Shown here: positions 1 through 6,640 of the stretch, in pieces
Numbering within the stretch: position 1 is the first letter of the stretch
Layout of the letters: every line of letters begins with the position of its first letter
Source: an uncultured Acetatifactor sp.
Lineage (GTDB): Bacteria > Bacillota > Clostridia > Lachnospirales > Lachnospiraceae
Reading direction: 5' to 3'
Length of the DNA: 21,359 nucleotides
NCBI GenBank assembly: GCA_910585015.1
Contig: CAJUCT010000035.1
Location: 1-21,359 of the forward strand
The notes under the pieces: model-generated
What the model saw: only the letters and a program-made list of their open reading frames with translations
Told to the model about the DNA's origin: nothing
The model's database searches: none
Position numbers and translations under genes: made by a program

Positions 1-220
1 AATTTCAATGAACAAGCGAGCTGTTTTTTAGGGGGTGTCTGAACTGTTACTATTACACTTCAATTCAAGCTGCAGCATCCCTTTAGAACCCATTTACAAA
101 AGCGCCTTGTCAAACAAGAACTCCTGTTCCGCATGCCATAGCAAATACAAGTGCAGGTAGAGCCCGGGACTGATTCGTAACATTGTCTGGGAAGGGTCTT
201 TTAATTTGGAGGAATAGAAC
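1..220. other. Gene-free left edge
   Basis: I see no convincing gene here. Frame 1 is open from the first base to a TGA at 40-42, giving only 13 residues, so it could be the tail of a gene cut by the window edge, but nothing in it is recognisable. A small inverted repeat, CTTGT-CAA-ACAAG, lies at 106-118. No well-spaced -35/-10 pair is evident, so the promoter of the esterase gene downstream is not identified. Confidence 0.5.
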
Positions 221-286
221 TTGTCAATATTTCGTCCGGGGGAGTATAATGGCTACGATACCACAGGCAGACAAGGAGGAGACAGA

Positions 287-1798
287 ATGTTAAGAGCGGC
301 GGCGGTATTCAGCGACCATATGGTATTGCAGAGAAACAAGAAGATATGTGTGTTTGGCCAGGGAGTCACAGGCAGGAAGATCTCGGTGACACTGGGGGAG
401 GACACAGCCATGGCCAGATGCCGGGACGGCAGGTGGATGGCTTATCTGCCGGAGCGGGAGGCCGGGGAGGGCCTGGGCATGGAAATCAGCGACGGGGAGG
501 AGAATATCCGTTTTACGGATATCGCCGTGGGCGAGGTGTGGCTGGCAGGCGGCCAGTCCAATATGGAACTGGAGCTAAAGGACGCGGAGGGCGGAAAGGA
601 AATTTTGCAAAACGGGGATTTTCCCCAGGTCCGGTTTTATTATACTCCCAAGCAGGCATATATGGGTGAGGATTTTGAGGAAGCGGAGAGAAATTCCCGC
701 TGGGAGCGTTTCGGGGAGCAGGATGCGTCAAAATGGTCCGCGGTGGGTTTTTATTTTGCGGCGGAACTGGCCCGCAGGCTTCAGGTTACCGTGGGCGTTA
801 TCGGCTGCAACTGGGGCGGCACCTCCGCAAGCTGCTGGATGAGCCGGGATGCCATAGTGGCCCAGGAGGCCACCCGAAGCTATGTGGAGGAGTATGAGAG
901 TTCTGATTTGATCCGTAAGCCGGAGACTGAGCAGATCCGGGAGTACCGGGAATATCAGGCTTATCAGGAGGCATGGGACAAAAAAGCGGCATCCATATAT
1001 GAGAGAGAGCCCATGACGGCCTTTGACAAAGTGCAGGAACTGATAGGGCCGTGCCGGTATCCCGGCCCCATGAACTGCGCCAATTTCACCAGACCGTCAG
1101 GGCTCTATGAGGCTATGCTGAAAAGGGTGACGCCTTACACACTGAGAGGTTTTATATATTATCAGGGGGAGAGCGACGATCACAGGCCCCAGGATTATTA
1201 TGCGCTGTTCACCGGGCTGATCCGGCAGTGGAGACAGGATTGGGGTGATGACGGACTGCCTTTCCTCATGGTGCAGCTTCCCATGCACAGATATCAACAT
1301 GACCCGGACACCAAGAACTGGTGCGTTATCCGGGAAAGTCAGATGCGGGCCTTTCGGATGCTTCGAAACACGGGTATAGCGGTGGCCATCGACTGCGGGC
1401 AGTTCCATGAGATTCATCCCAAAAATAAAAAGCCCGTGGGAGAGAGACTGGCCCTGCAGGCGCTGTCAGGCGTGTATCATCTGCTCTCCGAGGAAGAGGC
1501 TTTCGGTCCGGTATATCGGGATTTTCGTTATCGGGACAATGGGATGGAACTTACCTTTGACTATGCCCGGGACGGTTTTGTCTGCCATGGGGAGAAAATA
1601 TCCGGCTTTGAGTTGGCAGGCGCCGACGGCGTGTTCCTGGAGGCCCGGGCCGCCTTTGAGGGCAGCAGGATTTTTCTGTATTCCGAGGAAGTCAGCGAGC
1701 CGGTCATGGCCAGATATCTGTGGACAAACTATGGGGAGGTGACGGTCTTTGGCGTAAACGGTCTGCCCATGGCGCCTTTTCGGACCCACATTTTCTAG
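287..1798 (+). CDS. Sialate O-acetylesterase-like (SASA family) esterase
   Basis: The product of about 503 residues looks like a SASA-family carbohydrate esterase, an SGNH-type hydrolase that removes O-acetyl groups from sialic acid or other acetylated sugars. The N-terminus (MLRAAAVFSDHMVLQRNKK) is typical of the family. The nucleophile block GQSNMEL gives Ser91, YYQGESD follows in mid-protein, and the C-terminal AIDCGQFHEIHP block gives Asp369 and His377 as likely triad members. I chose ATG 287 because AAGGAGGA precedes it by 6 nt and the family motif starts there. A TTG at 221 in the same frame also has a GGAGGA site and would add 22 residues unlike the family. No signal peptide is visible, so it is probably cytoplasmic and acts on imported sugars. 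No nan genes are nearby, so sialic acid as substrate is unproven; acetylated xylan or other glycan fragments are equally possible. Confidence 0.88.
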   Translation: MLRAAAVFSDHMVLQRNKKICVFGQGVTGRKISVTLGEDTAMARCRDGRWMAYLPEREAGEGLGMEISDGEENIRFTDIAVGEVWLAGGQSNMELELKDAEGGKEILQNGDFPQVRFYYTPKQAYMGEDFEEAERNSRWERFGEQDASKWSAVGFYFAAELARRLQVTVGVIGCNWGGTSASCWMSRDAIVAQEATRSYVEEYESSDLIRKPETEQIREYREYQAYQEAWDKKAASIYEREPMTAFDKVQELIGPCRYPGPMNCANFTRPSGLYEAMLKRVTPYTLRGFIYYQGESDDHRPQDYYALFTGLIRQWRQDWGDDGLPFLMVQLPMHRYQHDPDTKNWCVIRESQMRAFRMLRNTGIAVAIDCGQFHEIHPKNKKPVGERLALQALSGVYHLLSEEEAFGPVYRDFRYRDNGMELTFDYARDGFVCHGEKISGFELAGADGVFLEARAAFEGSRIFLYSEEVSEPVMARYLWTNYGEVTVFGVNGLPMAPFRTHIF

Positions 1799-1815
1799 AA
1801 GCCGCATGGAAATTA

Positions 1816-1850
1816 TATAGGCAAGTTTCACAATCGCCTATAAGGAAACT
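1816..1850 (+). promoter_or_regulatory. Two mutually exclusive small hairpins before the PLC-like gene
   Basis: TATAGGC (1816-1822) can pair with GCCTATA (1836-1842). AGTTTC (1824-1829) can instead pair with GAAACT (1845-1850). The two stems interlock, so only one can form at a time. A near-direct repeat, GGAAATTATAT at 1808-1818 and GGAAACTATAT at 1844-1854, frames them. The element ends 25 nt before the start codon at 1876 and could be a leader switch, a weak terminator or chance. Confidence 0.25.
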
Positions 1851-1875
1851 ATATTCTGTAAGGAGAGGAAGAGGT

Positions 1876-2571
1876 ATGGCTTCATGGATGATACATCTGC
1901 GAGTGGCGCAGGGGATTTACAGACAACTTGGGTTAAAGCATATTGATGAGTTCATAATGGGGAATATTGCGCCGGACAGCGGCATCCCCACAGCGGACGG
2001 CACAGGCTATCAACCGGATGCGGAAGTCTCCCATTTTCGCACCATAGATCAGAACGGAATAAAGGATGTGCATGAGGAGCGCTTTGAGGAGCGGTTTTTT
2101 AATGAAGGATTGCGAAAAGGCTACGATGGCGGAACCTATGCGTTTTATTTCGGATATCTGACGCATCTGCTGACGGACAAGCTGTGGGCCGGCGAGATAG
2201 TTTATGGAGCCAAGGCCCGGTTTTCCGCATTGTTTGACAAGGATCGGGATGCTTTTTGGAGGCAGATTAAGAGGGACTGGTATGACATGGATTTTATGTA
2301 TCTGAAGAAAACCCCGGATTTTGAGGCATTCCGGATATATGAGAGCATGGAAGTATTCCCCAATAAATATGTGGACTTTTTTGCGGAGGATGCATTCGAG
2401 CAGCGCAGGCAGTTTATCACCGGGTTTTATAGAGATGGGGTGAGCAGAATAAAGGAACGTGAGACCTATCTTTCCATGGAGGAACTGGATACATTTGTGG
2501 CATCTGCCACAACGAGGATACTTGCGCAATGTGCGGTCTATGTCGCCGAGTTGGATTCCCACAGTGTTTGA
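1876..2571 (+). CDS. Zinc-dependent phospholipase C-like protein
   Basis: This encodes about 231 residues resembling the small Clostridia proteins assigned to the zinc-dependent phospholipase C family (alpha-helical, metal-binding His/Asp). The start is MASWMIHLRVAQGIY, with His7 near the N-terminus as in that fold. Further likely ligands are Asp34 (NIAPDSG), His53 (VSHF), and His97 with Asp101 (THLLTD). There is no signal peptide, unlike secreted clostridial phospholipase C toxins, so it is probably an intracellular hydrolase of unknown substrate rather than a toxin. GGAGAGGAAGAGG lies just before ATG 1876 and sets the start; the frame is open further upstream into the esterase gene, but those codons are not family-like. 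It follows the esterase after 77 bp and may be co-transcribed. The fold assignment is fair; the actual reaction is unknown. Confidence 0.72.
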   Translation: MASWMIHLRVAQGIYRQLGLKHIDEFIMGNIAPDSGIPTADGTGYQPDAEVSHFRTIDQNGIKDVHEERFEERFFNEGLRKGYDGGTYAFYFGYLTHLLTDKLWAGEIVYGAKARFSALFDKDRDAFWRQIKRDWYDMDFMYLKKTPDFEAFRIYESMEVFPNKYVDFFAEDAFEQRRQFITGFYRDGVSRIKERETYLSMEELDTFVASATTRILAQCAVYVAELDSHSV

Positions 2572-2610
2572 AACAGGCTCTCTGCCAGGCGATCGCATCT
2601 GCCTGTTCTC
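2572..2610 (+). terminator. Possible terminator after the PLC-like gene
   Basis: Immediately after the stop codon, AACAGGC (2572-2578) can pair with GCCTGTT (2601-2607). An alternative compact stem is CAGGC (2586-2590) with GCCTG (2601-2605). The following bases (TTCTCTTG) are pyrimidine-rich rather than a clean T-run, so this is a weak rho-independent terminator candidate. Confidence 0.3.
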
Positions 2611-2739
2611 TTGTATGATGCAATATTCCGGGACATAGCATTTATGGTATGCCCGCCGCGCAGACAAGCAGATTTATATCAGCAGCAGTCAGCGTGCGAG
2701 GCAGGAGCTGCCGATGGCTGTCGCCAGACTCAGAAAGCC

Positions 2740-2769
2740 TTGCTAAAATGCGGCATTTCATGTTAATAT
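2740..2769 (+). promoter_or_regulatory. Weak candidate promoter for the acetyltransferase gene
   Basis: TTGCTA (2740-2745) and TAATAT (2764-2769) are separated by 18 bp, and a TG at 2761-2762 gives an extended -10. The spacer contains AAATGC-G-GCATTT (2746-2758), a 6-bp-arm inverted repeat that could be an operator. This would leave an untranslated leader of roughly 90 nt before ATG 2867. The rest of the 295-bp gap shows nothing further. Confidence 0.3.
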
Positions 2770-2866
2770 GGGAGAAGATTGCTGTTCACGGCACTGTCTT
2801 AAGCGTTTCCTTATGTCAATGGTGAACAGTTACAGGAGCGATATTTTTTGCGAAGGAGAGTGTTGC

Positions 2867-3268
2867 ATGGATATCAAATACACAGACAAAAAAGAGTATT
2901 CCACTGAGGACTTACAAGCGCTGTTTAAGTCGGTTGACTGGCTTTCCGCCAATTACCCGGAGCGGCTGAAAAAGGCCCTGGATCACTGTGAAACGGTTTA
3001 CACCGCCTGGTGCGGCGACAGGCTGGTGGGCCTGATCAATGCCATAGACGACAGCGAGCTGACTGCCTACGTCCATTATCTGTGCGTGGATCCGCAGTTC
3101 CAGGGAAAAGGCATAGGTAAGAAGCTGCTGGAATTTATCAAGGAAAAATATAAGGACTACTTGTATATTATCCTGATTGCGGAAAACGAGCCGCTGATAA
3201 AATACTACCGCCAAAACGGATTTGAACTGATTGAGGGGAGATATGTCATAGAGATGCTGAATCCATAA
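2867..3268 (+). CDS. GNAT family N-acetyltransferase
   Basis: A 133-residue single-domain GNAT acetyltransferase, which would transfer acetyl from acetyl-CoA to an amine. The CoA pyrophosphate-binding loop is clear: Gln79-GKGIG (Q-x-x-G-x-G) follows the strand YVHYLCVDPQF, and motif B residues (NEPLIKYYRQNGFE) come near the C-terminus as expected. The start is ATG 2867, preceded by AAGGAGAG about 8 nt upstream; the upstream in-frame codons from 2768 are not GNAT-like. The length is normal for the small GNAT subfamily. The acceptor is unknown, and the neighbours (a phospholipase-like gene before, a signalling kinase after) give no clue. It appears to be a free-standing gene with a gap on both sides. 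Confidence 0.88.
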   Translation: MDIKYTDKKEYSTEDLQALFKSVDWLSANYPERLKKALDHCETVYTAWCGDRLVGLINAIDDSELTAYVHYLCVDPQFQGKGIGKKLLEFIKEKYKDYLYIILIAENEPLIKYYRQNGFELIEGRYVIEMLNP

Positions 3269-3299
3269 TGTGGTTCTCCTGACAGGGCATATTCTTTTA

Positions 3300-3328
3300 T
3301 TGACATACCGTCAAACGGTTGATAAAAT
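3300..3328 (+). promoter_or_regulatory. Sigma-A-type promoter for the hybrid kinase, with nested dyads
   Basis: A perfect -35 TTGACA (3300-3305) and a good -10 TAAAAT (3323-3328) are separated by 17 bp. The -35 and spacer are covered by three overlapping inverted repeats: TTGAC-N5-GTCAA (3300-3314), CCGT-CAA-ACGG (3308-3318) and TCAA-N4-TTGA (3311-3322). A repressor bound here would block RNA polymerase, so this is a good operator candidate. Expected transcription start is near 3335, about 60 nt before ATG 3397. Confidence 0.65.
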
Positions 3329-3396
3329 TATAGTGTGAAAATCGGGGCAGTATGCTCAGTTATATAAAATATTTCGTTTTAATTGGGGGAAATTTT

Positions 3397-6300
3397 ATGT
3401 ACCATTGTCATATGCAAATTTATCTCATAAGCCGTCAGGCCAGTCGGTTTGAGATCATCCAAAAGATGGAGCCGCTGGCGCCGTTTACCCACATATTTTT
3501 GGAGAGCGACCGCCCTCAGGAGGAACTGGTATCCAGGGCGGATGTGATCCTGGCTGATCTGCAGGATATGGACGCTGTCTCTGAGACAGAAAAGATTATC
3601 AGCTGGAAGGCGCCGGAGGTGGAACTGATCCTGCTGGCGGACAAGAAACAGATAGAAACCCTGACCGATTGTCTGGCCCAAATCAAGGATGTCTGGACTC
3701 TTCCCATGTCCGATGAGGAACTGCGGTTCCGTTTTCTGCGCTGGCAGCAGGCCTGCAAAGTGCAGAAAGACTATTGGGAGACCAGCCAGTTTCTGGAGAC
3801 CACGGTCAACAGCGTCCCCAATCTGATCTGGTACAAGGATAAGGATGGCGTACACGAGAAAGTAAACAACAGTTTTTGCAAGGCGGTGAACAAAACCAAG
3901 GCCCAGGTACAGGGCCGCCGCCATGCTTATATATGGGATGTGGAGCAGGATGACCCGGCCTGTATCGAGTCGGAGCGCATGGTCATGGAGAAGAGGGAAA
4001 CCTGTATCTCAGGCGAGTGTATCCAGACTCTGGACGGGATCAGGCTCCTCACCACTTACAAATCTCCGTTATATGATCTGGATGGCAGTGTAATGGGTAC
4101 GGTGGGCGTTGCCATTGATGTAACTAAGGAGCAGGAATACGCACAGGAACTGATTCGAAGAACCCAGACGCTGGAATCGATTTTCACCTCTATGGATTGC
4201 GGTATTATGTGCCATAGCCTGGACGGATCACGCATCACCCGCATCAATAGAGCGGCGCTGCGGATTCTGGGCTACGAGTCCATGGAGGACTTGATGGCGG
4301 CAGGCTTTGATATGATGGCGGCATCTGTTGTGGAAGAAGATCGGCTTAAGCTGCAGGAGAGCCTCCAGTCTCTGGAAAAAGAGGGGGACAGCATCAGTGT
4401 GGCATACCGCATACAGCACAAAGAGGGCCATATTCTGCATATTATGGGCAATATCAAACTCATACGGGAAAACGGGGAACTGATCTACCAGCGGTTCCTT
4501 TTGGACTGCACAGCCCAAAAGCAGCGGGAGGAGATAAAGCAGCAGGAGAAGGAGCGGCATCAGATAGAGTTGATCCATGCGCTCAGTATTGAGTACAGTC
4601 TGGTCTGTTATTTTGATCTGAACTCCGGCCGGGGCAATGCTCTCCGCATCGGGGAATGTGGGGAAGATATCTTACAGACGATATTTGCCGGGGATTTGTC
4701 TTTGGAAGATTGCATGGGGCGCTACATAGAAAACGGCGTTTTCGAGGAGGATAAGGAGGAGCTGAGGGAGGCGGCATCCTGCCAGTGGCTGGGCAGGGAA
4801 CTATCCCAGAAAAAGATGTGCTTTATCAATTTCCGCACCGTCTGCTGTGGTGAAATACGATATTTCCAGATGGCCGCCGTGCGGGCCGGGGAATGGGATA
4901 AAAACAGGGGTATCGTCCTGGGTCTGCGCAGCGTAGATGAGGAGACCCGCAACGAGATGGAGAAAAAGGCTCTGCTGGAGGACGCGCTCTCTCAGGCCAA
5001 TCGGGCCAACAAGGCAAAGAGCGTGTTCCTTTCCAACATGTCCCATGACATACGCACTCCCATGAACGCCATCATTGGATTTACGACTTTGGCTCTCACA
5101 CACGTTGATCACAAAGAGCATGTGGAGATGTACCTCAAAAAGATCATGACCTCCGGGAATCACCTGCTGAGTCTTATTAATGATATTCTTGACATGAGCC
5201 GCATTGAGAGCGGCAAGATGCACTTGGACGAGAAGCCCTGCAGTCTGCCGGACATTCTGCACAACCTGCGCAGCATCATACAGGCGGATGTACACTCCAA
5301 GCAGCTGGAACTGTTTATGGATGCCATGGATATTCAGAATGAGGACATCTATTGTGACGGGCTGCGGCTGAATCAGGTACTGCTGAATCTGCTCAGCAAT
5401 GCCGTGAAGTATACCGGCTCCGGCGGCAAAGTGGCCATCAAGGTAATTGAGATTCCCGGGGCTCCGGCGGGGTATGGCAATTATGAGTTTCGTATCATGG
5501 ATACGGGTATCGGCATGAGCGAGGAGTTTGTGTCCCGTATATTTGAGCCCTTTGAGCGGGAGCGGAATTCTACCATAAGCAAGATCCAGGGAACCGGATT
5601 GGGTATGTCCATTACCAAGAATATCGTTGATCTTATGAATGGTTCCATAGACATAAAGAGCAAACAAGGTGTGGGAACGGAATGTGTTGTTTCCTTTACC
5701 TTCCGCCTGTACTCCGGGAAGAAAGAATCCCAGACGATACCCGAACTGAAGGGTTTGCGGGCCTTGGTGGTGGATGATGACTTTAATACCTGTGACAGCG
5801 TATCCAGCATGCTTCAGCAGATTGGTCTGCGGGCGGAGTGGACGCTGTCCGGAAAAGAGGCCGTACTGCGCACACGGCAGGCAGTAATGCGAAAAGACAA
5901 CTATTATGTCTATGTGGTTGACTGGCTGCTGCCTGATATGAACGGTGTGGAAGTGGCCCGCAGGATCCGCCAGGAGACGGGGAAGAACGTTCCTATTATT
6001 GTCCTGACGGCTTACGACTGGTCAGACATCGAGGATGAGGCGCTGGAGGCCGGCGTGACGGCCTTCTGCAGTAAGCCATTGTTCCTGTCCGAACTGAAGG
6101 GGTGCCTGACTTCCATTGTCAATACAGAGAAAAAAGAGGATACCGGCAGCGATACGCAGAAAGAAATCCATGCGGGCCACATTCTGCTGACAGAGGACAA
6201 TGAACTGAATCAGGAGATTGCCGTGGCCATTCTGGAAGGAGCAGGCTTCTCCACAGAAATTGCGGAGAACGGTCAGATAGCTGTAGATATGATCAGCCGC

Positions 6301-6558
6301 TCCCAGCCGGGATATTACCAGCTGGTGCTGATGGATGTACAGATGCCGGTGATGAATGGATATGAGGCAACCAAGGCCATCCGTAAGCTGGAGAACCGGG
6401 AACTGGCATCCATCCCTATTCTGGCCATGACTGCCAACGCCTTTGAGGAGGATAAGCAGGAGGCTCTAAACAGCGGGATGAACGGCCATATCGCAAAGCC
6501 GATCAATATCGAGGTTTTGATGAGGGAACTGAATAATATATTAAGGCCCCAGGAGTAA
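3397..6558 (+). CDS. Soluble hybrid sensor histidine kinase with two receiver domains
   Basis: A 1053-residue phosphorelay kinase. Residues 1 to about 115 look like a degenerate receiver (an ILADLQDMD strand, then LILLAD). PAS domains follow at about 125-250 and 260-380, with a further PAS-like segment to about 525. HisKA carries the phospho-acceptor His550 (MSHDIRTPMN). HATPase_c has Asn668 (SNAVKY), Asp702 (DTGIGM) and the G2 box from Gly732 (GTGLGM). Receiver 1 has acidic residues near 793, phospho-Asp842 and Lys893. Receiver 2 has the acidic pair ending at Asp934, phospho-Asp980 and Lys1034. All catalytic residues appear intact. No transmembrane segment is visible, so it senses a cytoplasmic cue through PAS domains. 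I chose ATG 3397 because GGGGGA lies 6 nt upstream; ATG 3352 would add 15 residues with a poorer site. There is no DNA-binding output domain; the GGDEF gene directly downstream is the natural candidate partner, by inference. Confidence 0.93.
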   Translation: MYHCHMQIYLISRQASRFEIIQKMEPLAPFTHIFLESDRPQEELVSRADVILADLQDMDAVSETEKIISWKAPEVELILLADKKQIETLTDCLAQIKDVWTLPMSDEELRFRFLRWQQACKVQKDYWETSQFLETTVNSVPNLIWYKDKDGVHEKVNNSFCKAVNKTKAQVQGRRHAYIWDVEQDDPACIESERMVMEKRETCISGECIQTLDGIRLLTTYKSPLYDLDGSVMGTVGVAIDVTKEQEYAQELIRRTQTLESIFTSMDCGIMCHSLDGSRITRINRAALRILGYESMEDLMAAGFDMMAASVVEEDRLKLQESLQSLEKEGDSISVAYRIQHKEGHILHIMGNIKLIRENGELIYQRFLLDCTAQKQREEIKQQEKERHQIELIHALSIEYSLVCYFDLNSGRGNALRIGECGEDILQTIFAGDLSLEDCMGRYIENGVFEEDKEELREAASCQWLGRELSQKKMCFINFRTVCCGEIRYFQMAAVRAGEWDKNRGIVLGLRSVDEETRNEMEKKALLEDALSQANRANKAKSVFLSNMSHDIRTPMNAIIGFTTLALTHVDHKEHVEMYLKKIMTSGNHLLSLINDILDMSRIESGKMHLDEKPCSLPDILHNLRSIIQADVHSKQLELFMDAMDIQNEDIYCDGLRLNQVLLNLLSNAVKYTGSGGKVAIKVIEIPGAPAGYGNYEFRIMDTGIGMSEEFVSRIFEPFERERNSTISKIQGTGLGMSITKNIVDLMNGSIDIKSKQGVGTECVVSFTFRLYSGKKESQTIPELKGLRALVVDDDFNTCDSVSSMLQQIGLRAEWTLSGKEAVLRTRQAVMRKDNYYVYVVDWLLPDMNGVEVARRIRQETGKNVPIIVLTAYDWSDIEDEALEAGVTAFCSKPLFLSELKGCLTSIVNTEKKEDTGSDTQKEIHAGHILLTEDNELNQEIAVAILEGAGFSTEIAENGQIAVDMISRSQPGYYQLVLMDVQMPVMNGYEATKAIRKLENRELASIPILAMTANAFEEDKQEALNSGMNGHIAKPINIEVLMRELNNILRPQE

Positions 6559-6561
6559 TTT

Positions 6562-6612
6562 ATGCTGATTAACGCAGTATTGCAAGACACGGCGGGAGTT
6601 TGGTTTACGTAA
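6562..6612 (+). CDS. Possible 16-residue leader peptide
   Basis: A very short frame (MLINAVLQDTAGVWFT) starts 4 nt after the kinase stop codon. Its AGGAG at 6551-6555 lies 6 nt upstream and overlaps the end of the kinase gene. Its TAA stop falls inside the perfect palindrome at 6603-6614. It could couple translation of the kinase to the downstream GGDEF gene or act as a leader peptide. Chance is equally likely given the length. Confidence 0.2.
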   Translation: MLINAVLQDTAGVWFT

Positions 6613-6617
6613 ACTCC
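6595..6617. promoter_or_regulatory. Perfect palindrome GTTTACGTAAAC with outer arms
   Basis: GTTTACGTAAAC (6603-6614) is a perfect 12-bp palindrome with a central CG, the pattern seen in LacI-family operators. It lies within a wider hairpin with arms GGAGTTT (6595-6601) and AAACTCC (6611-6617). The site ends 23 nt before the GGDEF start codon. It could be an operator, or an RNA hairpin acting in the intercistronic gap. No clear promoter pair accompanies it. Confidence 0.4.
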
Positions 6618-6640
6618 AGATATGCAGGAGTAAGATAAAT

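Noticed and set aside
1..60. Possible end of an insertion sequence
   Set aside because: The bases near 33-50 gave an impression of a transposon end, but no terminal inverted repeat partner, target duplication or transposase fragment can be shown within the window.
4801..5667. Open frame of 288 codons on the minus strand
   Set aside because: Antisense to the HisKA and ATPase part of the hybrid kinase, whose motifs are intact on the plus strand.
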